Assembly (NCBI GenBank): GCA_018712555.1
Contig: DVGT01000022.1
Location: 1 to 37,627, forward strand
Reading direction: 5' to 3'
Source of the DNA: Faecimorpha stercoravium
GTDB lineage: Bacteria; Bacillota; Clostridia; Lachnospirales; Bianqueaceae
DNA length: 37,627 nt
Made by a program: the position numbers and the translations under genes. Under the pieces are notes generated by a model. That model saw nothing but the letters and a program-made list of their open reading frames with translations, was not told where the DNA came from and did not search any database. Positions 8,500-16,146 of the stretch are shown here, piece by piece (the first letter of the stretch is position 1; each line of letters opens with the position of its first letter).

Positions 8500-9179
8500 G
8501 GGGTATCCTCCGGCAGCACGAGGCAGTATCCCTGGCGGTGTACTGTATGGATCAGTCCGGTAAGGCCTATGCTGGCAAATCGTTTGCGCATACGGGACAG
8601 ATTCACGCTCAGGATATTTTCGTCCACGTAGAGTTTGTTTTCCCACAGATATTCAATGAGTTCATCCCGGCTGACCAGATACGGATAATGGATCCAGAGA
8701 TAGTATAGAATCCGCAGCTCATTGCCGGAAAGATCCAGTGTCTGCGTACCATATTGCAGCTGGCTGCGGACAATATGCAGCGTCACATCCCCATGGGAAA
8801 GGGTTTCGGAAGGGCTCTGCGCGCGCTCCAGAACGCGTCGTACCCGCATCAGGAGTACGGGCAGACTGTATGGTTTACGAATAAAATCGTCTCCACCTAC
8901 GGAAAGTCCTCGCAGTTCATCTTCCTCCCGATCGAGTCCTGTGATGAAGATAATGGGCATATGATAGGTACGGCGGATGCTGCGACAGAGTTCGAATCCG
9001 TCTCTTACATCGCCAAGACGAATATCCAGCAGGATCAAATCCGCAGGTTTCTTGGCGAGCAGCGCTTCTAATTCCTCCGGATCCGCCGGACAGACCGTTT
9101 CATATCCGTTCTTCTGCAGGAAATCTCGTAATTCCCAGCGGATATTCTCATTATCTTCAATAATATAGATGACATTCAT
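8496..9179 (-). CDS. bceR: BceR-like OmpR-family response regulator
   Basis: A 227-residue regulator with an N-terminal receiver domain (acidic pocket E8-D9, phosphoacceptor D52 in L-L-D-I-R-L-G-D, conserved Thr in F-I-T-G and Lys in I-R-K-P-Y) and a C-terminal winged-helix DNA-binding domain (about 130-225) of the OmpR/PhoB type. It is the first gene of the run regulator-kinase-ATPase-permease, the standard Bce module for resistance to peptide antibiotics. GGGAGGGA lies upstream of the ATG. Its promoter faces that of the pectate lyase gene across a perfect CTTAC-N6-GTAAG inverted repeat, a candidate binding site. Confidence 0.93.
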   Translation of the reverse strand: MNVIYIIEDNENIRWELRDFLQKNGYETVCPADPEELEALLAKKPADLILLDIRLGDVRDGFELCRSIRRTYHMPIIFITGLDREEDELRGLSVGGDDFIRKPYSLPVLLMRVRRVLERAQSPSETLSHGDVTLHIVRSQLQYGTQTLDLSGNELRILYYLWIHYPYLVSRDELIEYLWENKLYVDENILSVNLSRMRKRFASIGLTGLIHTVHRQGYCLVLPEDTP

Positions 9180-9202
9180 GACCGTCCCTCCCTTTCCCTA
9201 GT

Positions 9203-9231
9203 ATTGTAGCAAGAACCGTCGATAAATGCAA
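9203..9231 (-). promoter_or_regulatory. Promoter of the bceR-bceS transcript
   Basis: On the minus strand there is TTGCAT (9226-9231), a 17-bp spacer and TACAAT (9203-9208), 23 bp before the bceR start. This is a good vegetative sigma-A match. Confidence 0.75.
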
Positions 9232-9236
9232 CAAAT

Positions 9237-9252
9237 CTTACTGAAATGTAAG
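9237..9252. promoter_or_regulatory. Candidate operator in the divergent bceR/pectate lyase region
   Basis: A perfect inverted repeat CTTAC-TGAAAT-GTAAG lies immediately upstream of the bceR -35 box on one side and 7 bp from the -35 box of the pectate lyase gene on the other. The size and spacing suit a dimeric OmpR-family regulator. Assignment to BceR is an inference from position. Confidence 0.5.
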
Positions 9253-9259
9253 GACACGC

Positions 9260-9288
9260 TTGCGGCTTCGTAAAGATCGTGCTATAGT
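9260..9288 (+). promoter_or_regulatory. Promoter of the pectate lyase-MATE transcript
   Basis: TTGCGG (9260-9265), 17 bp, TATAGT (9283-9288). It overlaps the farthest upstream possible start codon of the next reading frame, which is an argument for the downstream GTG start at 9314. Confidence 0.65.
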
Positions 9289-9313
9289 TAAGAAAAAACA
9301 TGGGGGGATTACT

Positions 9314-10789
9314 GTGGAGATATCTACACTGAAAACTTACGCCGACCAGATGATTTCGGCGGCGTCGTATCCAGAGAGCGGCTCACCGCTTTTGGCAGAC
9401 CGTATCAACAATACGTCCAAGACGCCTTGGCGAGAGGAGGATGGGCATATTATCTCTAATGCGGCGCATCAACAGAATTTCCTGCGCTTTTTGTGCGGCC
9501 TATCGGCGCTGAGTGGGGATCCGAAGTACGAAGAACGCGCGGTCGCGGTGATGAAGTACATGCTGGATCATCCGATGGGAGGCGGACTCCTGCGCTGGGG
9601 TGGACATCGTTACCTGGACCTGGTGACGCTGAAGGATCGCGGCGAGAAGGCGCTGGTCCATGAACTAAAAAACGATTATCCATATTACGAGCTGATGTTT
9701 CGGGCGGATCCGAAGAAGGCAGAACTATACATCAAATCCTTCTGGAACGCCCATGTCTATGATTTTGAGAACTTTGAGATGGGGCGTCACAGTATGGAAA
9801 AGCCTTACGGAGTGGAAGGCATTTGGGAACGGCCCTTTGGAGATCCTGAGCCCTTTGCTCCGCGCAAGGGCCTATCCTTCCGGAATACGGGCAATGATCT
9901 GATGTATGCGGCAGGAAAACTTCGAGAAGATACGGGAGACATGGGAGCATTGACCTGGGCTGGTCATTTGCATGACATGTATATGAAGTGCAGGAATCCA
10001 AAGACCAAGCTGGGCCCGTACCAGTTCTCTCAGGCTATGAAACGAATGGAGACGGAGGATGATACGATTACGCTTTCCTTCTATGGGGATAGGGCGAAGC
10101 GGCAGCTGGGACCGGAATTCGGAGAGACCGCTCTGGAAGCGAATGTACTGCTCAAGAGCCAGGAGATTTCTATTTATGCGCTCAACCCGCAGATTATTGC
10201 GGCGGCTTTTAGGCAGAATACGCCTAAGGAACGGCAGATGCGAGAGCAGACGGTGGAAGATATGAAGGCATTTTATCAGTACGGGTATGATCATGAGACC
10301 CGAGGACTGCGGCCTATGTTATCGGATGGGACGGATCTGACGGGATATGTATTGCCTCGTCCCGGTTATTATGGCCCTAAGGGTCGGGTTTTGGAACAAC
10401 ATCCGCTGGCGGGGGATTATTTCCTGGCCTATGTGGAGATGGCACTCCTGACGGAGGATGCGGAGCTGTGGAAGATTGTACATGCCTGGGAACAGGATCT
10501 TGAGATTCAAACGCCGGGCACCGATCCGGGGATTCTGTTGGCGCTTACACTGCTGGCGGAACAGAACGCAGCGTATCTGCCGCTAGTCGATGCTTGGGGG
10601 GAATCTATCCAGAACATGGTCATGCGGTCCTGGGAGAAGAATGACAGCCTTTGGCTGGATGCCATAGAACCATTGGCGCTGTTAAAGCTGATCGCGCTAC
10701 ACCAGCGACGGGAAGCGGCCGTGGCAGAACCGATCTATAACCGCAGCAGTTCACAGATGGGATGGAGTCAGAACCGAACCATTAAGTAA
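9314..10789 (+). CDS. PL2-like pectate lyase
   Basis: A 491-residue protein without signal peptide, so probably intracellular, predicted to fold as an alpha/alpha barrel of the family 2 polysaccharide lyases. These cleave polygalacturonate or its oligomers by beta-elimination. In the Yersinia family member, as I recall it, the metal is held by two His and one Glu with a neighbouring Arg as base. Matching residues are visible here: H98 in W-G-G-H-R-Y, E117 in V-H-E-L-K-N, and R158-H159 in M-G-R-H-S, with the same 42-residue Glu-His spacing. The GTG start at 9314 is chosen from GGGGGG 7 bases upstream and from the promoter covering the longer alternative. The MATE gene follows after 14 bp. The family call rests on remembered motifs and is moderately sure. 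Confidence 0.65.
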   Translation: MEISTLKTYADQMISAASYPESGSPLLADRINNTSKTPWREEDGHIISNAAHQQNFLRFLCGLSALSGDPKYEERAVAVMKYMLDHPMGGGLLRWGGHRYLDLVTLKDRGEKALVHELKNDYPYYELMFRADPKKAELYIKSFWNAHVYDFENFEMGRHSMEKPYGVEGIWERPFGDPEPFAPRKGLSFRNTGNDLMYAAGKLREDTGDMGALTWAGHLHDMYMKCRNPKTKLGPYQFSQAMKRMETEDDTITLSFYGDRAKRQLGPEFGETALEANVLLKSQEISIYALNPQIIAAAFRQNTPKERQMREQTVEDMKAFYQYGYDHETRGLRPMLSDGTDLTGYVLPRPGYYGPKGRVLEQHPLAGDYFLAYVEMALLTEDAELWKIVHAWEQDLEIQTPGTDPGILLALTLLAEQNAAYLPLVDAWGESIQNMVMRSWEKNDSLWLDAIEPLALLKLIALHQRREAAVAEPIYNRSSSQMGWSQNRTIK

Positions 10790-10803
10790 GAAAGAGGAAG
10801 CGA

Positions 10804-12144
10804 ATGATGGCAAGAAATATGGACATGACACAAGGTCCGATTATGAAGAGAATCGTGTTGTTCGCGCTACCGATCTGCGCAGGCAATATTCTGCAGCAAC
10901 TGTATAATACGGTGGATACGCTGGTGATCGGAAACTTCTGCGGGACGCAGTCCTTGGCGGCAGTGGGGACAAGTGGACAGCCGGTAGAACTTCTCCTGTG
11001 TATTTTCATGGGGATGGGGACCGGAGTATCGATCCTGGTGGCACAGTTTACGGGAAGTGGGAACTTGGCAATGACACAGAAGGCGGTTTCCACGTCAATT
11101 TCTTTTCTGTACATCTGTGCGATTCCCCTATCCGTTCTGGGCGTGTTGCTGAGTCCACTGATTCTGGGACTCATGGCGGTGCCAGAGGATGTTTGGGAGT
11201 ACTGTATGTCGTATCTGAATATCATTTTTCTGGGAACCCTAGGTAACATGGGGTATAACATGAACGCCGGTATCCTGCGGGGGTTGGGAAATAGCAGGGC
11301 CTCGCTGTTTTTTCTCCTGATTTCCTGTATCGTCAATGTGGTATTAGATCTTCTGTTTGTGGCAGGGTTCCACATGGATGTAGCGGGCGCGGCGCTTGCG
11401 ACATCCATCGCCATGTTCTGTTCCTGGTTTTTCAGTATTTTCTATATCAAGAAAATGTATCCAGAACTGGCGTTTACCTGGCTGCCCAAGCATTTGGACA
11501 AGAGTATGATGGGGCAAATCCTGAAGATCGGCTTGCCGCTGGGATTAAACAATTCGATCTATTCTATCGGACATATTTTGCTGCAAACCCTGATCAATAC
11601 ACAGGGAGCCGTATTTATTGCCGCTTGTTCTGTAGGCAGTAGGCTGACGGGGATGGCCAATGTGGCGATCAATTCCTTCTCCTCGGCGGCTACCACGTTT
11701 GCAGGACAGAACATGGGCGCTAAAGCGTATCGCAGGCTACATCAGGGGGCTAAGCAGATCCCATTTTTTTCGGCGCTGTTCACAGCGGTGGCGGGACTTT
11801 TGCTTACAATCTTTTGTCAGCCAGTTCTGTACCTGTTTACGCAGGAGAACGATGTACTGGCTATGGCGACAAGGTATATTCAGATCGTCATGCCGTTTAC
11901 CTGGTTTTTTGCCGCTTTCAGCGCCATGCTGAGCTTTGCCAATGGACTGGGGGAAGTGAGATATCCTACGATAGTAAATATCCTGATGCTCTGGGTGATA
12001 CGGATTCCCGTGGCGTACCTGATCGGACAGTGGATTGGAGGAACCTATATCATGGCTTGTTATCCCATCAGTTTCTTCTGTGGCATGGTGGGAATGCTGA
12101 TTTTCTTCTTGACACCGCAATGGAAACGAATTCCTAAACAATAG
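10804..12144 (+). CDS. MATE-family efflux transporter
   Basis: A 446-residue membrane protein with about twelve hydrophobic spans arranged in two similar halves. It has the family's typical features: an N-terminal G-P-I-M-K-R-I-V-L-F-A-L-P-I region, an N-T-V-D-T-L-V-I-G loop after helix 1, and A-x-x-x-G-Q-N-M-G-A in the second half (about residue 302). MATE proteins export drugs or metabolites in exchange for Na+ or H+. It is co-oriented with and 14 bp from the pectate lyase gene. RBS GAGGAAG lies 3-6 bases before ATGATG; either ATG may be used. The substrate is unknown. Confidence 0.9.
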   Translation: MMARNMDMTQGPIMKRIVLFALPICAGNILQQLYNTVDTLVIGNFCGTQSLAAVGTSGQPVELLLCIFMGMGTGVSILVAQFTGSGNLAMTQKAVSTSISFLYICAIPLSVLGVLLSPLILGLMAVPEDVWEYCMSYLNIIFLGTLGNMGYNMNAGILRGLGNSRASLFFLLISCIVNVVLDLLFVAGFHMDVAGAALATSIAMFCSWFFSIFYIKKMYPELAFTWLPKHLDKSMMGQILKIGLPLGLNNSIYSIGHILLQTLINTQGAVFIAACSVGSRLTGMANVAINSFSSAATTFAGQNMGAKAYRRLHQGAKQIPFFSALFTAVAGLLLTIFCQPVLYLFTQENDVLAMATRYIQIVMPFTWFFAAFSAMLSFANGLGEVRYPTIVNILMLWVIRIPVAYLIGQWIGGTYIMACYPISFFCGMVGMLIFFLTPQWKRIPKQ

Positions 12145-12207
12145 AATACGCACCGCAGTCCATCCTTTCGCATATGCTAATGTTGTAATCATTCCAGGAG
12201 GATGGCA

Positions 12208-13209
12208 ATGAAAAGAATAGCGGCGTTATTGTGCGTGGTACTGCTCATGGGATTGGCAGGTTGTACGCAAACACAGACGGAGGAAGGACTGCAGAAGCTG
12301 GTATTGAGCGAAGTGGTGCATTCCGTATTTTACGCGCCCCAGTACGTGGCGATGGAACTGGGGTTCTTTGAGGAGGAAGGGATTGACCTGGAAGTAGATG
12401 TGGGAAACGGCGCGGATAAATGTATGACGGCTGTCATTTCCGGCAATGCGGATGTGGCGCTCTGCGGTACGGAGGCAGCCATCTATGTGCATGCAGAGGG
12501 CCGGGAGGATGTGCCTATCGTGTTCGCGCAGCTGACCCAGCGCGCGGGCAATTTCCTGGTGGGACGCACGCCGGATCCTGACTTTCAGTGGACGGATCTG
12601 GTGGGGCAGACCATCATTGGCGGCCGGGAGGGCGGCATGCCAGAACTGGTGTTGGAATATGTTTTGAAAAAGAATGGATTGGATCCGGAGAAGGATCTGA
12701 CGATCATCACGAACCTGGATCTGTCGGCGACTGCCAGCGCATTTGTGGCGGGAACGGGAGCCTACACTACAGAGTTCGAGCCGGGGGCGACCACACTGGA
12801 AGAGGGCGATAATGGATACGTCGTGGCGTCGCTGGGCGTAGATTCCGGGTATGTGCCCTATACCGTTTACATGACCACGGAATCGATTCTGGAAGAAAAA
12901 GAAGATCTGATGCAGGGATTCACGAATGCGATCTATAAGGGGCAGAAATGGGTGGAGGAACACACGAGTGAGGAAGTGGCGGAAGTGATCCACCCGCAGT
13001 TTGAGGAAACTTCCGTGGAGACACTGACCAAGATTATTGAACGATACCAGAAGCAGGATACCTGGAAGACGGATCCGGTCTTCAGTGAGGAATCGCTGCG
13101 TTTGATTGAGGATATTCTGAGAGAGGGCGGAGAATACGAGGGAGAGTTAGCCTACGAGGCCATTGCCAATACTTCCTTGGCAGAGAAGGCCATGGAGAGC
13201 GTCTCATAA
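12208..13209 (+). CDS. NitT/TauT-type substrate-binding lipoprotein (NMT1/THI5-like fold)
   Basis: A 333-residue extracellular lipoprotein (lipobox M-G-L-A-G-Cys19) with the periplasmic-binding-protein fold of the SsuA/ThiY/NMT1 group: F-Y-A-P-Q-Y-V-A-M-E-L-G-F-F-E-E-E-G-I-D-L-E-V near the start and G-N-A-D-V-A-L-C-G-T-E at about residue 85. It would deliver a small organic solute to an ABC permease. The ATG at 12208 is preferred over the ATG at 12202 because AGGAGG lies 6 bases before it and abuts the other. No permease is adjacent; the only matching permease and ATPase in the window are at 3043-4600 on the other strand. Substrate not predictable. Confidence 0.87.
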   Translation: MKRIAALLCVVLLMGLAGCTQTQTEEGLQKLVLSEVVHSVFYAPQYVAMELGFFEEEGIDLEVDVGNGADKCMTAVISGNADVALCGTEAAIYVHAEGREDVPIVFAQLTQRAGNFLVGRTPDPDFQWTDLVGQTIIGGREGGMPELVLEYVLKKNGLDPEKDLTIITNLDLSATASAFVAGTGAYTTEFEPGATTLEEGDNGYVVASLGVDSGYVPYTVYMTTESILEEKEDLMQGFTNAIYKGQKWVEEHTSEEVAEVIHPQFEETSVETLTKIIERYQKQDTWKTDPVFSEESLRLIEDILREGGEYEGELAYEAIANTSLAEKAMESVS

Positions 13210-13213
13210 TCGG

Positions 13214-13245
13214 AAAGGGGCTGTCACGCGGTGGCAGCCCCTTCT
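13214..13245 (+). terminator. Terminator after the binding-protein gene
   Basis: GGGGCTG / CAGCCCC with an inner CAC/GTG pairing, followed by a short, imperfect T-run (TTCTT). Confidence 0.65.
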
Positions 13246-13270
13246 TCGGGTGGAAATCTGCAAAAAACAG

Positions 13271-13299
13271 TTGAACTCCTTCTTATATCGGGTTATAAT
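13271..13299 (+). promoter_or_regulatory. Promoter of the zinc-ribbon to sdaA operon
   Basis: TTGAAC (13271-13276), 17 bp, consensus TATAAT (13294-13299), about 30 bp before the first gene. It is the only good promoter seen for the six following genes, which overlap or nearly touch. Confidence 0.8.
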
Positions 13300-13331
13300 A
13301 AGAATAAATTCCCTGAGAAAGGATGATGAGT

Positions 13332-13835
13332 ATGGCTGACTTTTTCGATAAATTGATGAAGGACGCGAAGAAGACTGCGGCAAAGGTGGCGGATCGCACA
13401 GTGGCCACAGCGAATATTGCGAAGAACAAGACGCTGGAGACGGTGGACTTGGTGAAGCTGGAGATTGAAATCAAGAAAGTACAGGGGGACCTGGATCAGG
13501 AGTATCAGGTGCTGGGTCAGATCATCTATCAGATTGAAAAGGGTGTTCTGAATCGGGACGATCAGATCGTACAGGCTTCCTGCAACCGGATTGACCGCTG
13601 CAAGAAACGGCTGGAAGATTTAGAAGGAAAAAAGAAAGGCAAAAAGGTTTCGGAGGAAGAGGAGCATCCGCGTGCGCACAACACGAACACGGCACATCCG
13701 CAGCCTCAGGAGGCTCCTTTTACAGGATATGAGAAGGATGAGGACGGGTACCCTATGATGAAGTTCTGTCCGCATTGTAAGGCTGGAAATCCGCCGGATG
13801 CCAAGATCTGCGTCTATTGTCATAAGGAACTGTAA
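13332..13835 (+). CDS. Coiled-coil protein with C-terminal zinc ribbon
   Basis: A 167-residue soluble protein. The N-terminal part (about 1-105) is helical and charged, likely an amphipathic segment followed by a coiled coil; a low-complexity linker rich in Glu, His, Pro and Asn follows. The C-terminus is a zinc ribbon, C-P-H-C-x11-C-x-x-C (F-C-P-H-C ... I-C-V-Y-C). Similar zinc-ribbon proteins are common in Clostridia and mostly uncharacterised. Three in-frame ATGs lie close together (13323, 13326, 13332); the last is best placed behind AGAAAGGA. It is the first gene of the operon, and its stop overlaps the next start (TAATG). Confidence 0.75.
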   Translation: MADFFDKLMKDAKKTAAKVADRTVATANIAKNKTLETVDLVKLEIEIKKVQGDLDQEYQVLGQIIYQIEKGVLNRDDQIVQASCNRIDRCKKRLEDLEGKKKGKKVSEEEEHPRAHNTNTAHPQPQEAPFTGYEKDEDGYPMMKFCPHCKAGNPPDAKICVYCHKEL

Positions 13836-14062
13836 TGACGTATTATGTATGTACACATCCAGGCCATCATGGCTCTATGGAGATTTTCTCGGAGGAGGAT
13901 TATGAGGAGGCATGCCGCATCGACAACGGATATCATGTGCTTCTCAAAGCGGCGAGCCGACAGGCGGCACTGGAGTTTGTGCAAGAAGTGATCCTGCAGG
14001 CGCTCGCCATCGATCCCGAGTTGCAAGATTTGAAGAAAGATATACAGGAGTTGTATTTATGA
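13835..14062 (+). CDS. Small conserved-looking protein of unknown function
   Basis: A 75-residue soluble protein, mixed beta then helical, with an N-terminal Cys/His cluster (C6, H8, H11, H12). Its start overlaps the previous stop (TAATG) and its stop overlaps the next start (ATGA), which is strong evidence of translational coupling and that it is a real gene. I do not recognise the family. Confidence 0.65.
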   Translation: MTYYVCTHPGHHGSMEIFSEEDYEEACRIDNGYHVLLKAASRQAALEFVQEVILQALAIDPELQDLKKDIQELYL

Positions 14063-14751
14063 AAAAATATCCAGCATGGTCATATGCAGCGTCCATAGCG
14101 GCGATGTTTCTTCTCCTTCTGGTGATGCTTCTGACAGCCTTTCAGTGTACCGTATTCGACCGGGGCTTCATTGACAGCGAGATGCAGAAGTTTGGAGTGG
14201 CGGAGAGAATCGGTATGGATCAGGAGAGCCTGATGGAGCTGTACGATGAAGTGCTCAAGTACCTGGAAGATGAACGGGACGATCTGGACATCACGGTGGT
14301 CAGGAACGGAGAGACGATGAAGGCTTTCAATGAAAGAGAGATTCTTCATATGGTGGATGTGGAGGCACTGTTTCGCGGGGGATTTTGGCTGCGAAATGTA
14401 GGGGCTATCCTGTGCCTGCTTCTTATCGTGCTGTGCGTGGCGAAAAAACAGGGTGGTGTATTCTTTCGCGCGTTTCTGATTGCCTCTGGTGTTTTTGTAG
14501 CGCTGGTGGCCGCCGTGGGTTTGGCGATTCTGATCGATTTCGATACGACGTTTACGCTGTTTCATCAAATCTTTTTCAACAACGATCTATGGCAGCTGGA
14601 TTATCGGACGGATCTATTGATGAATATCGTGCCGGAATCCTTCTCGTACGATGTAGCGCTCAGGACCATTCTGTACTTCGGTATCGCCTGGATTGTGCTT
14701 TTGATGATAGGCCTCCTGACAAACCGGCTTCGCAAGAAGCGGGGACATTAA
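14059..14751 (+). CDS. DUF1461 / TIGR01906-type integral membrane protein
   Basis: A 230-residue membrane protein with one span near the N-terminus (about 11-28), an extracytoplasmic segment of about 85 residues, and three more spans after residue 110. The conserved family motif F-N-E-R-E-I-L-H-M-V-D-V (about 94-105) is clear and is what identifies this uncharacterised family. The ATG at 14059 overlaps the preceding stop as ATGA. Function unknown; position in the operon suggests constitutive co-expression with the neighbouring genes. Confidence 0.82.
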   Translation: MKKYPAWSYAASIAAMFLLLLVMLLTAFQCTVFDRGFIDSEMQKFGVAERIGMDQESLMELYDEVLKYLEDERDDLDITVVRNGETMKAFNEREILHMVDVEALFRGGFWLRNVGAILCLLLIVLCVAKKQGGVFFRAFLIASGVFVALVAAVGLAILIDFDTTFTLFHQIFFNNDLWQLDYRTDLLMNIVPESFSYDVALRTILYFGIAWIVLLMIGLLTNRLRKKRGH

Positions 14752-14769
14752 ATAGAAAGGAAGAATGCC

Positions 14770-15711
14770 ATGGAGGCAGTGCTGGGCGTGCTGGGCTCGA
14801 TCCTGCTCTTTATCGGAACGGTGCTTTTGTGGATCCTGGGCATTTTACTGGGGATCATCCTGCTGATTTTGCTGATTCTGGCGATCCCCATTCGAGTGCA
14901 GGCGCAGGGGCAAGTGGGCCCGGATGTTCGGGAGGGCGAGGGGGAGATCACCTATTTCTTCCGTCTCCTCAGAGTGAGCGCCTATTTCAAAGATAATGCG
15001 TTAGCCTGGCGGCTGACATTGGCGGGCAAGCGCCTGGCGGGATCGGAAGCGCCCGTGGAAGAGGCGGCACGTTCGCCCGAAGAGGAGCCGGACGACGGGG
15101 TCTTTACGGAAGAAGAAGTGGTGAGCCGTATGGAAACCGAAAAGAGCCAGGCAGAAGAGAAAGTGAAGCAGACGGTGGAAGAGATTCTTCCGCAGCCGGA
15201 ACCGGAGAAACCACGGGAAGAAGCGCCAGAAGCAGAGGAAATACCGGAGTGGGTCAAAAAAGGTCTGCGTCCGATTCGGCCGATCGGCCCCAATTTTTGG
15301 GAGCGTCTGGGAGCCAAACTGGCACGGGTGGAATCGGTGTGGATGCAGTTCCAAGCGTATCCTTATAAACCGCAGATCTGGCATGCGTTCCGAAAGGCTG
15401 GAGGAAAGCTTCTGCATTCTATGCGGCTTCGCAGGAGTCATATCCATCTGCGTTTCGGATGGCAGGATCCAGCGTATACGGGGCTGACGATGGGGGCTGC
15501 TTCTATGATAGGACAGTTTCTGAATAGTTCCGGGTGTCATATTGAGTTGGAGCCTGATTTTGAAGAGGCATGCCTGGAAGCCAGCGGAAAGTTGGAATTT
15601 CAAATACGGATTTTGTACATCCTATGGTTAGGCCTCGGCCTATTGGCAAATCGCTATGTAAGAGAGCTGCTCCTGCTCGTGCTTCGAAAGGCGAAAAATA
15701 GAGCGAACTAA
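14770..15711 (+). CDS. DUF2953 membrane-anchored protein (YtfI-like)
   Basis: A 313-residue protein with a hydrophobic N-terminal anchor (about 5-40), then a beta-rich domain interrupted by an acidic, Glu/Pro-rich linker (about 95-160). The C-terminal domain contains the DUF2953-type core (H-L-R-F-G-W-Q-D-P-A-Y-T-G, about 225-240) and ends in a hydrophobic segment. As I recall, in Bacillus a DUF2953 gene (ytfI) directly precedes ytfJ, as here, which supports both assignments. Role unknown, presumably linked to the spore or cell envelope. Confidence 0.8.
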   Translation: MEAVLGVLGSILLFIGTVLLWILGILLGIILLILLILAIPIRVQAQGQVGPDVREGEGEITYFFRLLRVSAYFKDNALAWRLTLAGKRLAGSEAPVEEAARSPEEEPDDGVFTEEEVVSRMETEKSQAEEKVKQTVEEILPQPEPEKPREEAPEAEEIPEWVKKGLRPIRPIGPNFWERLGAKLARVESVWMQFQAYPYKPQIWHAFRKAGGKLLHSMRLRRSHIHLRFGWQDPAYTGLTMGAASMIGQFLNSSGCHIELEPDFEEACLEASGKLEFQIRILYILWLGLGLLANRYVRELLLLVLRKAKNRAN

Positions 15712-15732
15712 AAGGAGAAGAAAGGAAAGTCA

Positions 15733-16146
15733 ATGAAAGCGAAGGAAGAACTGAAGGATCTGTTGTCGCAGTTAGAAGGATTTATCACGACAAAATCGGT
15801 GGTGGGAGAAGCGATTCACATGGGGGATACGATCTTGCTTCCGTTGGTGGATGTCAGCTTTGGCGCGGGCGCAGGAGCGCGGGACAAGCATTATGATAAG
15901 AATGGACTGGCCAGCGCGATGGGCGGCGTGGGGGCGAAGATGAGTCCCAGCGCGATTCTGGTGGTCCAAAACGGTACCATTCGTATGGTGAGTGTCAAGA
16001 ACCAGGATACCGTCACCAAGGTGATGGATATGATCCCGGATGTGCTGGAACGCCTGAAGAATGGATTTGAAAAAGAAAAAGAGAATAAAGAAGCACACAA
16101 GATTGTGGAAGAAGCAATGCAGGAGGCCCAGGAAAAGGCAGAATGA
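15733..16146 (+). CDS. ytfJ: GerW/YtfJ-family sporulation protein
   Basis: A 137-residue soluble protein matching the GerW (YtfJ) family. There is an N-terminal helix, the block T-K-S-V-V-G-E-A-I-H-M-G-D-T-I-L-L-P-L-V-D-V-S-F-G, a Gly-rich segment (G-A-G-A-G-A-R and S-A-M-G-G-V-G-A-K), then S-P-x-A-I-L-V-V. In Bacillus this protein is made in the forespore and is needed for normal germination; presence here is a sign of a spore-former. The start has AGGAGAAGAAAGG upstream and the gene overlaps the serine dehydratase start (ATGA). Confidence 0.85.
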   Translation: MKAKEELKDLLSQLEGFITTKSVVGEAIHMGDTILLPLVDVSFGAGAGARDKHYDKNGLASAMGGVGAKMSPSAILVVQNGTIRMVSVKNQDTVTKVMDMIPDVLERLKNGFEKEKENKEAHKIVEEAMQEAQEKAE

